26,113 bases of DNA from positions 871,395 to 897,507 of the forward strand of contig NW_019091491.1 in the NCBI RefSeq assembly GCF_001949145.1, in the 5' to 3' direction. Source of the stretch: Acanthaster planci (taxonomy: Eukaryota > Echinodermata > Asteroidea > Valvatida > Acanthasteridae). The translations under genes were made by a program, and so were the position numbers. Below are positions 10,901 through 22,900 of the stretch, in pieces. Under the pieces are notes generated by a model that saw only the letters and a program-made list of their open reading frames with translations, ran no database searches and was not told the origin of the DNA. Within the stretch, counting starts at the first letter, position 1, and each line of letters starts with the position of its first letter.

Positions 10901-13900
10901 GCTGCAAGAGGTCTATTGGCATCTGTGAGTAATGGGTACCAATGTGCAAATAGGTACAGCGGTTATCTTTTCTGTAAAACCACTACGTAGTAGATGAGCA
11001 TTAGCAAGTAACTGGTATCTGTGAGTAAATGGGTACCAGTGTGCGGATAGGTACTCATGAGTATTGGGTATCATTTTCAGTAAAACCGCTAGGTAGTAGA
11101 TGAGCATTAGCAAGTTACTGGTATCTGTGAGTAAATGGGCACCAGTGTGCGAATAGGTACCCATGAGTATTGGTTATCTTTTTTAGTAAAACTGCTAGGT
11201 AGTAGATGAGCATTAACAAGTAACTGGTATCTGTGAGTAAATGGGTACCTACATGTAGGTAGGTGTTCGCGGTACCCGCTGCTTCATTTGACTCGGACTG
11301 GCCAGCCGACCCCGGCAAGCTCGGTGGTTGAGTGGTTAAGACCTCTGCACTAGTAANNNNNNNNNNNNNNNNNNNNNNNNNNNNNNNNNNNNNNNNNNNN
11401 NNNNNNNNNNNNNNNNNNNNNNNNNNNNNNNNNNNNNNNNNNNNNNNNNNNNNNNNNNNNNNNNNNNNNNNNNNNNNNNNNNNNNNNNNNNNNNNNNNNC
11501 TCTCGGACAAGCACTGAGCATACTGTGCTTATTAATATACGTTGGGTAAGGGCAAACCCGTTATATATAATTAGCATCTCCCCAACGCAAAAATACATCT
11601 TGAAAATACCTACATGTAGATGTAGTAAAATGAATCTGTGCCAGTTGTCCTATGTCAGTTTGTTGGAAGTACCGTAACCATGGCCGTTTTCCAATACCCA
11701 TCTCCGTCTCAGGCTCTGTCCCCCAAAGCAACCCCTGATTGTGGGCCTGGACCGTTTAAATTAAATTGGGGTTACTGTAATTTTTGGCTCTTTTTCACCT
11801 TATTTCATGTTTTGTGGCACTATTTGACTAATTATTGCACTTACAGCTTCAAAGTTAGGTATTTAACAAAACAGTTGAAGCCTGAGACAGAGCCGAAGTT
11901 GAGTATTGGAAAATGGCTGGTGGCTCTTTGGAACTCAATAAGCTAATCTGGTGACCATAGCAATGCTATCACTGGCTTTGCCCCTATTATACATGCACGA
12001 AGCCACGCTTTGTGACAGTCACTCCAAGGTCTAACACAATGTGCTTTCTACTATGGACGAGGGGCCATCAGGAATGTCCAGTGACAACACTGCTGCTGTG
12101 AGAATTCGGTTTTTTAGCTGATTTCAGCTTTTTTTTGTTGAGATGTTGTCCCTGAATTTTAGCTTTTTTGTACACCTGGTCTGAACAATTTTTTTACATT
12201 TCAGCTTTTTGCCAGCTATTTCAGCTGTGATTTTAACTGGCCACTAACACACCCCTGTTACCAGGTGTGCATGTGTGCAATTAACTGCTCCCAGGCTAAC
12301 CTGAGGAAATTTTACCGTGGAGATGTCAGGGAACCGTTCGATTGAAGTACTGTACATGTGTACATGGCCAAACATTGCCCTAGCTGCCCATGAAGAGATG
12401 GTTGCGCATGTAAATACTGTCTGATTGTAATTTCAGCTGAATATGTGTGAGGCCTAGTAAAATAAATACATGTATGGCACAGGTTATTTTGGTTGGGTAG
12501 TTGACGTGACCTCTCCTCAATATTGTCGACAATTGACAAACTAGTTCCTTCAAATTGAATTTCAGGCCCTTCATGGTGAAAGACAGCAGTAGGTGGAAAG
12601 GCTTGCGGTAGCACCATGTGAAGGAATATATCTCTTATGAGTATGTGTGGTTCTGAAAAGAACCGGGAGTATACTCAACATTAGTCCATCGTCAGGAGAC
12701 TGAAGAGATGTTGATGATGAAGCTGAGTATACACTGTACTTCTGGTTCTTTTCAGAACCACACATACTCATAAGAGACATATTCCTTCACATGGTGCTAC
12801 CGCAAGCCTTTGCACCTCTAGTTCCCTCAGCTTTGCAGCAGTAACTAATTTGTCAACTTCCACTACTTGGGGAACCCAACATTGGCTATCTACCATCAAA
12901 CCATGTTATACTGATGCATTGGTGTGCTGTTATCAGTGTTAGCGTTATCGTTTTTCCAACAGGAGAATCTGCGAGCGCTGCAGGCGAGGAGCCACTACGT
13001 CGCTCAGCAGGAGCGCGAGGCTCTGGACAGGGAGCGAGAAGACCTGGAGGTGGCTGGAGAAAATGCCGAGGAGGTCATGTTGAGGAAGCAGAGGCTGCAG
13101 CAGTTTGAGCAGGAGAAACAGTAAGAGGAAAACCAGTTGTCAATGTCATGACACTTGGTGTAAACTTAACACTATATATAAGCCTTACGCCACATATTTA
13201 TAGGTTAGCTGCACAATGTACGTAGGGTCAATTTCACAGAATGTTGCTTGGCCATGCAACCTTCTGATTATGTTAAACCCCTTGAATGAGAACAATCAAA
13301 ATTAGGCAACAAAACAGTTGCCAAATTAATGCCGTGGCTGCCATTTTTGAAGATGGTTTCGTCTTCTCTTCATCAGAAAACTGGCAGCAAATCTCCCAGT
13401 TTTCTCACAGCCAAACCAGTGTTTTGTCACCTCCAGAAAAAAAATTGTAAATTACTTTTCTTTTTTCAAGATGTATTTTGTTTTTTGTAAATTACTTGTT
13501 AACCTTGATAATCAAACAATGACGAGCCCTGCAAAAGAGGGGGGGGCATTTACACATTTACAGAGTTTCCCAAACGTTTAAATGGAACTGTCACTTTTAG
13601 AGGTTTGATGTTTTGATTGATGCAGTTTGGTGCAAATTTTTATTGTAAACGATGCCTATAAAATGTGCTCCGATTTTCAGAATGCTTTGCTGCTGGGTCA
13701 TTATCACAGGAATACCATGAAATCATCACCAGAACTTTGTATCAGCCATTTACATCTAATGCAATTTGTGTTTAAAGTTTTTAATGACACCGTGGTAAGG
13801 GTTTGAGGTTTATAAGTTTAAATGGTATGGGAAAGTTTTCTAAACGTTTTTCAAATCAAACCTAAATTCCCACCCTTACTTGCAATGCATATAATTTAAG

Positions 13901-16900
13901 TTTGTTAACTTGTCCATTTTCAATCCATTAGGCACTACTTGCGCCACCTAAAATGACTGAATGAGTTAAGCCACAATTAGTTATCCGAGTCAAGACTTAC
14001 ACAGTGCGTAACTTTTATGCAACGTGCCCTACATGTAACTTGTGCAACTTGCACCATGTGCAACGTTTGGCTTGAAGTTGGCTCCTGGTGTTATACATGT
14101 AGGTAACAAATTTACATGCTGCCTGGAGTAAAGTGTGTAACCACAGAAAAAAAGTGCTAGTATTACTAAGGCAAAACAAATTTCTTGCTCCATTGGACTC
14201 GTGGGGCTCTTTTGAGTTGTTTGACTCATGGTTACTCTGTGGTATGCTGACTACTCAGCATACAGAGTAACTACATGTACTACTAGATACAGAGCACAAT
14301 CACAGCATGTATGAAATGATTTATGTATCTTGTTTTGATGTCACTACCACAAGATTTTTGCCTTGACAAGACTTGTCCTAACCCCTTCACGCCAGGATTC
14401 TTTTAACCTTGACTGCTGGGCTGTGGTATGCCCAGTATGCAAAGCTCTGTCCAGCAGCCAGCCCACATTGAAACCACAGGTGCATGATGAATAGAATGTA
14501 TCTGCGGTATGCACTAATCCTCACACAAGGCCACAGCTGTGGAGGGCTCCCGTATGAAGGGGTTAAATTTCACAGTCTAAATTCTGCACAGACATTCGAA
14601 ACACAAGCTCCTTTGTTGGCCTCTAAAATGAACCATTTATTTCCCCCTCAATTTGTTGCAACTTTGCTTGAAATGCTACTTGGCAGATGAATTTTGTTAG
14701 TTTTCGTATCAAAATATGTGTAAAAAAATTGTCCCTTTTGTGGTACAATTTCGGAAGCCCACTGTATCATTGTGTATTCTTTATGTGGAAGTTTTTGTTA
14801 GGCAGAGGGACATCCAAATATTTCTTTTGCCGCTTGATCCTGGATTGTCTTGGGGTAATTTAGCGTTTCTGTAAGATTTGAAGCTTTGCATGGTGGAAGT
14901 TACATGAGATGTAGGCTTGCGGGTATACTGTGGAATCAATCTCTTTTGGAAGAGGTGTGGTTTTTAGAAGAACCGGTGAAAATAACTCGACGTTTCAGCC
15001 AGGATGCTTCTCAGGAGAGGACAAAACGTTGAGTTAACACTCACCGGTTCTTCTAAGAGCCACACCTCTTCCACGAGATTGATTCCATGGTGTACTCGCA
15101 AGCTTGCATCTCACTTAACCATTCTGATTCTAGAAAATAAACTTCCAAGTGGACTCATGTACATGTACATGCATCTCTCAATGCAAAAAGTCTGCCCATT
15201 GGGTACCTGTGGGTACTGTATAACCAATAGGGTTTTACAGTACCCACGGGTGTATTATGTTCTAACCAGGCAATTTGACTTGCAGTAATGAAGCTAGGGT
15301 TCTCATTGTAGCGACTGTGAGCAAGGGAGGTGGATGTTATGTCCCTTATTTTCTGACAAGTGTAATGGTGCTATTATTTTCTTTGTTTATCAAATTTTCA
15401 GTGGGGAGAGGGGCGACGATTTTTCATGGGGGGTTGTGTCCCCTCCCCCCATACGCTGCTGTTGACCAGACAAGCTTTGTGGTTGAGATTATAATTATGA
15501 CATCAGCATAATGTAGAAGGTCACGGGTCAGATCTCCCAGCAGAGCCTGAGAATTATCTCACAGTCCCTCAAACAGCACTGAGCACACTGTACCCACTAC
15601 TGTAGATTACTTTTGTGAAAGTGGAAACATTTCAAATGTATATTTACACCTCTTCACATCAGAATTTTGTCTTTCCGTTCAACAGGCAACACGAAGCCAA
15701 TCAGAAGGAACGCCAGGCAGAGCTGCTGTCTCACCTCCTGAGGGAGGAGCGACAGATGAAGAAACGGCAAGCCATGTATCCGCAACTCTGGCCTGACGCC
15801 AAGCGGGACCGAGCCAAACGCGTCACGCGGCCCAAGCGCAAAGCGCGCATCATCCGGGAGTACAGCGGCTCTTCCTCCATGGAGTACAGTGCCGATGTCG
15901 AAGAAGCTGCTGTACCGGTGAGTGACAAAATGAAATGGTGGCTGGGTTGAGCCGAATAAAGGGGGGAAAGCGACATAAAATGAGGATCTCTGACCCGCGG
16001 TCCCAGACTCGAGCTCGGATTAAGCTGCTTGTCATATGTTGTGTACATGGGCAAGCCACGTTACTGCAATTTGCCTATTTCTGGCCAGGAGTATACCTAC
16101 ATTGTACATGTAAATGAATTTTGGCATTACCGGTAGCTGAGAAGTAAACCTGCAGTGGAATATCATCCCACCGTGGGGGGGGGAACAGAAATGTTCTCTG
16201 TTGTTGATTGCCAAGCCAACCAGAGAAGACTTGCCTGACTAGCAGCAATTATTAGCTTGGGGTAAAGCAGATAAAGGGTAATTAATTGTACAGCTTTAGT
16301 ATTACTATGTAATAGGTATTAATTATCTGAGAACAAAAACAATACATTTTAGGGATTAGTTTTAAAAATAAGAATTACGTACTGTAACACAAGAGGCTCA
16401 TATTTCAAAACTTGAGTCCTGTTTATGATGTCTAGGAAGCATGAACTGAAAATGAAATTAGGCTTGTTACCTTTTGTTTGAACATTTAAATATGTAAAAT
16501 GCCACATCACTTATGTTGTCGACTTTCAATTTGATTTTGATAGCTGTTCTGTTCCAGACTCTCTTTTGAATACAAACTCTGAAGCAGGAGGTTTCCACCA
16601 AGAGTTCGATTGTTAAACAACCAGTTTGATTGTCCTTCTTTCTACCCTGACCCAGAAACCCAGTTCGGCCAAGTTAGCAGGGGCAGACATATCCTCGGAC
16701 GATGACGGTTTCAGCCCCTACGGTGCCACCAGCCGAGATGAGCGCGGGGGCAGCGACAGTGAGGATCGCAAGGACGAACTGGCCAAGCCGGAGTTTGAGG
16801 GACTGTGGAACCAGCAGCACAAGACTTACAAGGTACCAATACTATTGGGGAATTGGGTCCTTATTACTCGGAGAGTGGCCACAGAAAATTTTAGAAGCTT

Positions 16901-19900
16901 TCTCAGCTGTGACTTGAATCTGTGACCTCCTGTGAACTAGTGGATTCATCCTATTAACCACTGAACTCTTGAGATTGGTCAGCAGAGCGACGGTCTGGGG
17001 TCAAACCAGATTTTGGGGTCACAGGTGACGGGTGCAAAGAGTGACAAGTGACTGTCTTTACCGAAGTTGGTTTGAACGGCCAAACAATTTGGGATTGACT
17101 GGCAACGATTTGACTTCATTTATACCGCTTTGCTCTGCATGAATAGCAAAAGGAGTTGGAATCTGTCAGAGGTGCTTTTGAGTCTAAGGTCTGAAAGAAT
17201 CATGCACGGTGTGAATTAAAGTAACCCCTCAAGCTGTGTGGGCTCCTCGCTACATTTTTCTTTAGATGTGTGAGCTGCAGTGCCTGGGGAGCATTTGAGG
17301 AATCCTTGGATTCGTTACCAGAAATGTTTAATAATAATGATGATAATAATAATAATGATATCCATTTCAAATGGAAAACAAACTGAATGATACCTCAAAA
17401 CAAAGAGATCAGTCTGCTCTTTCCAATGGCAATTCTTTTTGTGGAACCGTTCACATCTGTCCCGTCTCCCCTAGGTTCCCAAAGAGGAGGATGCAGGCTA
17501 CAGCCTCAAGTACACCAGCAAGATGGAGAGAGACATGATGGCAGCAGCATTGGACAAGCACCGGGCGGGCATCGTCCGCAAACAGGTGGCGGCCGGCAAG
17601 GAGTTTAAGGGTTGTCCGTTCTACAGCAAACCCGACGTCATCCACTTCAAGGTATGGCAACAGCCTTTTTGGTCGCACCATTATGTCCAACAAGTTTGCC
17701 ACAGGATGCGGCCTTTTATTAGCTCATAATAGGTTTGTAATCATTAATAGTCTTTTTCCCAGTCTGAAAATGGCATTGGAAAAACATGTGCTGCAGTGAA
17801 CATTAAACACCTGTTGAATACCAGACCCTATTTTGGACTGGCAATGTGGCCACTTGTGCACCCAAGGGACCGTGAGTGACCTGAAGAGGGTCATTTTTCC
17901 TGAGGCCGAAGGCAGACCAGGTGATGAACCCATCTGCGGATGTCGTCGTCATCTCAACATCAGACACAAGACAGGTCACTAGACCAGCCACAAGGCCAGT
18001 CACAAATACTGTAACAAGGGGGAATCATGGAACAGGAATGCTTTTGTTGCAGTTCATTCGATTAGCGTGTGACTTGCCTTCAGACTACAGATCTCATGTT
18101 GATCTTGTGTTGGCCTAATGATGGTCTTAAGAGGTCTCGCCTGCAATACTGACTCCAGCTTTGGCACACACAGCAGTGCTGGCTTCTAAGGCTACCATTT
18201 CTTTGGGGCTCGCCTGTTGTCTGATACTGAAATATTCTTGTATTTTCCCTCTTTCAGGATTTTGATGTCGGCAAGTCCTACAAGAAGAAAGTGATCCTCA
18301 CCAACGTGTCCTATAGCGTCAACTTCATCAAGCTGGTAGATCTATCCGATCATCTCAAGGATTTCATAGACCTACAGTAAGTCCCAAAAAAGGAGCTTGT
18401 CAGCCAAAGTCTGCCGCAACTCGATTCCAAGAGAGTTGAGTTTTAGGGCTGTGCCAAATATCCGAATATTCGATTGATTGTCGAATATTCAGATATTATT
18501 TTTTTAATTTGAATATTTGAATACAAAACTCATGAAAAGGAAGGGAAAATTTTCTTTCGTTTTAAGTGAGAAAAATTGCACTGTGGAGGCTTATTTCAAG
18601 CAGATTCAAATGAAAAGCGTCAGAAACCTAAAAAGTAAATTATTCATGAAATAATTTAAAGGGAATAGACATTTTCAACAGTGCAAAAAGTCTCGTTTAT
18701 CTCTTAAATCTTGCTAAATCGTGGCTGGAGATACTCCTAGATGTGAGAAGCTATTATATTGATTATACTGTACAATTGTGTGCGCTATTGCAACAGATTT
18801 TGTATATAGTTTGTTCATCAACAATCTGCCGGTCGGTACGACCAAACATTCAGAGTTTCAATCAAATTGAAGGTCAAATATTCGAATAGTGAATTATTGG
18901 AATTTACTCAGCCCTATTGAGTTTACTGGAACATGTAATTGTTCCTTAGTGTGATGTTTGCGCTAGAAGCTGTGATAGAGTTTAAGTGCAGTCGCCCAAC
19001 AATGCCCACCAAAACAGATCGTGATTGGGTCCATCTGTGCACCAACTGTGACACCTGTGATCAGTTAGCTGTCTTGAAGTTAAATTTGTGTTTGGCCGAT
19101 CACAGTTTTCATTGAAAGTGGTTAACTGTGACACAGACTTCTGGGTTATCTTACGTGTAAGTCATATAACTTGCTGAAAACATCTCTGTATAAGAGGCAT
19201 TATTCATAATATTTCTAGTTTTATTTCAGATTAAACTTTTGCTCTTTAAGTAATTTTAACCTCTAATGATAGCCTTTCCCCCGTTAGCTTCTCTGGCCAG
19301 TTGGCACCATGACTTTCTTGCTGTGACTCAATCAAAGCTTTACCCCATGTGCAATGTTCTGTGGTACGTAGGTTTGATCCTCCTGGTCAGATGTCAGCCG
19401 GCATGAGCTGCGAGATGTTGGTCACATTCAAACCAATGGTGAGTGGCCCGGTACAGATCAAAGTTGCACCCAATCCTCTTTTTAGGGAGATTCCCCCAAA
19501 ATTATCCTCTTTAGATGTTATTGTGACAGCATGACCGTCACTCTGTTTGTATGTCCAGAAGACATTTGGGCCATTTGGTCAGACCCCAGTTTCGTTAGGG
19601 GCCGTCCATAATTTTTGTCATTTTCACGAGCTTGCAAAAAGTAGACTTTGCTACCCCCAACTCTACACCAGCGGGCAAAAAATGATGGATGGAGTGCTTC
19701 ATTGGCCAAATCCCTTATTGCCGAGGCACAATGATATACATGTAAGTGTTGTGGTTAACAGAAATGTAAATTTCATATCAAACATTGTTTAAAACGACAC
19801 CTGAAAAGTCAAGTCTTGAAAAGCAGTGAATACTGATACTAGTAGAGCATAGAACAGGACTTAAAATAGTGGCGTAAAGGAAGCGGCGCGGGCTAGCAAC

Positions 19901-22900
19901 ACCCGCCAAATTTGAATGTGATTTGCATGTTGATGGATCGTCATTTTTCATATTCAGAAAAAGCATGTATATGCAGGGTTTTAATACCCTCCCCTGTACG
20001 ACTTGTATGCTCGTGAAAATGATGGAAATTATGGATGGCCCCTTAATGTATTAGACGAACCATTTTTTTGCAGTAGGCAAATTATTGAATGGATGACGAC
20101 ACAGAGTGCAACCCTTTTCACTGAGAGTGCGTAGAAAGTTTGGTTTCAGAGTCTTGCTTTGAAAGTACACAAAACACTTCCTGCCGTTTGACTTAAATTT
20201 ACATAGGAATCAATTTTTACCGAAACGTTTCAGGCATCGTTGATGCTTGAGTGCTGGCTTTGGTTCCCCTCACGAAAAAGCAGTTTTTACTGGAACGTGA
20301 TGGGGTCTTCTCTCCAGCTTTCTCTGTAAATTGTGCTGAAAACATTTCTGAGAAATGGATTGGTGTTTGCTTATTGCCATGCATATAAACAACAATGGAT
20401 CAATAAAGAAGAGAAATTTAGTTTGGTAAAATCTACAAAACTGCAGGACGTTTTTGGTTGCAAACTAACGTAACAACGTAGCTTTCCTCCTGGGATGACA
20501 TGACAGTCTTCTCATGAATATGGAAATACTCATCAGCATAAACCCTAAAAGGCAGTAAAATACCCTTTACAGCGCTGCTTTGGAACTTCTCAAATCGAGC
20601 TCTTCTTTCCATGTTTTAGATCAACGAGGATTTGGAGGGTGAGGTGCAGTTTTTGACACAAACCGGTCCATTCTGTGTACCCGTCAATTGCTCCACAAAG
20701 AAATGTGATGTAAGTACCCTGAAATTGATCTGTAGAACAAAAAATCTCTGCTTCAAACACCTCAAAGCTTTTTGATATAAAGTAGGTCATATAGTTAATA
20801 TAATAAAAAGTGAATGTTTATGTCAGTATTTCACGTCCAGCATGTTGCTCAATAAAGTTGTATACACCACCAAAGTTGAAGATGAAAAATACAGAAAAAA
20901 ATAAGCTTCAGTTTCAGAAATTGATACAGATGACAAACCAGACTTTAGATTAAAAAAAAAATGATAAATGAAGTTCACTCGATATGTTATGAACAACCTG
21001 TAGCAATGTGCCCTCGCTATCCCTAGTACAAAATCTTGATATGTCTCGTTTTTGATCCAGTTGCTTAAAGAGGTCCTCAGAAGTATGGTGGACCGTATTT
21101 TCACTGAAATATCATTGAAAACATGTTTCCCCCACTTTTTCGTTGCCAACAGTTATCTGTGGACACAGACGGCATAGATTTTGGGACTCAAGTCATCGGA
21201 GAAACGCTGAAGAAAACCATTACCCTGACCAACAAGGGGGCGAAGGGGACACAGTTTGAATTCATCAAGATCACTGGTAAAGCTGCAAAAAAGAAGTGCA
21301 GATTTTTTTCCCGTTCCTTCAGAATACAGACCTCTGAGAGTAATGCAAATTGGCACGGTAGTTTTTTTCCCTTGCCTCACACCTTTGCAGTGCTGGTTCA
21401 GTTCCCGGCTCGGCCCTCATGGGGGTTAGGTTTTCAGTCCCTACCTGATTCCGTGGGTTTCATCCAGAATAAAATGTAATTCTCTCCACTCCTACTGTAA
21501 CCATTCTTACTGTCTCCTCATTGGCTTACACATGTCAGTATCTTGGCACTTGAGAAACCCTTGGTTTCATTACCAGAATTACAAGTATAAAAATGACCTC
21601 ACTGTGAAACTTTTACTTTGAGACTTTCACTGCGAATCCCTCAGATGCTATCTTGTGCTCCAAATGGACAGGCATCAGTAGGCTTTCCCAATTACACCCA
21701 CACACCCGAAGCTCAGAACGACAGTGATAATGAAGTCCAGAGTCACTCTCTTGGGAAGTGTTATCCCTAGTCTGTGCAGCGCAATGGGACTGAGTTTTCA
21801 GAGACAGATGCTGCATTTTTTGGAGTACTGTAGATGTTAAACATTCCAGTTGGTTTTTTATCATAGGTATTTTTTTTGGGATACAATGTGGTATTTTGTC
21901 TCATTGCTGGTAGATGTTACTTTTATGTCCTTCTTGGCTCTGATTTTAGTTTGCAAGAGCTGTTTGTTCTACACATTAACACTTGTGTGACTGAAACCAT
22001 GAACACCTCTGTTTGTGGATAGCTTATTGAAAACTTAAGCAAGCAATTTTTGTAAGCATGAGCCTGCTTGTACTTTATTAGCACAGAAAAGCTTATCATG
22101 TTTGTGGCCGTTGTGATTTGAGAATAAAACACTGTGCATTAAAGTCAAATTAAATTTCCTTTTTTGCAAAGAATGGTCCACACAATTGTCCAAATGGCAA
22201 TCATTTCCAAATCAGGTACAGTGTATAAAATCATTTTTAAAATGAAAAATTGTTGTCCTTTTTTCTTAGGAATGAAGCAAAATACAGTAACATCAGCCGG
22301 TACATCCCTGGGTCGCCTGGTGAGTTGGAGCATTCATCTCTTTCCATGGCTGTTCAGATTGTTAGCCTAGATGTGCTCATCCAAATATTTCTGCAAAAGG
22401 GAGGCTCACTGGCTCATTGCCATGTGCTCACTCAATGATACATTACCAAAGAAAAAGGACATTTTAGTAGAGCAGTAACGCATCACACATTGCTGCAGGT
22501 TTTTTTCGTGCACAAATGAATACAACTTTGAGGGTTTCCACCCTGGAATAACAGTTATGACATCACAGTTTTGGTCATGAATATGGAAATTCCCTTTAGC
22601 ATGAAAGCCAAATGACCTCCAAAAATACCCTTTAATCTGAGACAGTTGAAAATAAGGTTTAATTGAACCTCAAGGGTATTTTTTTTCAAAAGTTGAAGCA
22701 AAAACACTCATGTCATTCATCTTGATCAGACTACAGCGGATATCACCACTCGTCCAAATACATCCAAGGACCAGGACAACATCCCCACTGACGAGAAGGA
22801 GAAAGCGGACGAACCAGAGGCTAAGAACGAGGGAGACACTGCACCGGGTAAGACGCACCAGAGGATTCAGGGTCAGACCCTTATCTGTCCCTGAATCATT

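Larger units (their letters stand above)
10266..12962 (+). other. Intron 6 (2697 bp), repeat-rich
   Basis: GTAGGC to CAACAG, phase 0, the largest intron. It contains a 106-bp minisatellite, a gap-interrupted SINE, a short inverted-repeat element, a stretch of repeated TTCAGCTTTTT motifs (12110-12230) and a foldback element. 10266-10910 shows nothing recognisable. Confidence 0.65.
13121..15685 (+). other. Intron 7 (2565 bp), repeat-rich
   Basis: GTAAGA to CAACAG, phase 2. It carries a perfect-stem hairpin, a piggyBac-like short element, foldback element B, another hairpin and a SINE copy. 13121-14220 is AT-rich with nothing recognised beyond poly-T and A runs. Confidence 0.65.
16833..17474 (+). 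other. Intron 9 (642 bp)
   Basis: GTACCA to CCTAG, phase 0. Contains a reversed tRNA-like repeat and the 3' part of a SINE with a trinucleotide tail. Confidence 0.6.
19439..20619 (+). other. Intron 12 (1181 bp)
   Basis: GTGAGT to TTTTAG, phase 0. Holds the Harbinger-type MITE and one copy of a dispersed repeat (20441-20573). Confidence 0.6.

Noticed and set aside
10918-11250. CRISPR-like array
   Set aside because: The 106-bp units are repeated over their full length with no unique spacers, in a eukaryotic intron.
10913-11510. Repetitive minus-strand open frames with HTG-LLTD-type peptide repeats
   Set aside because: They are translations of the 106-bp minisatellite and of the N gap, not a repeat protein.
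17329-17359. Trinucleotide tract as an independent feature of interest
   Set aside because: Best explained as the tail of the SINE fragment just before it.
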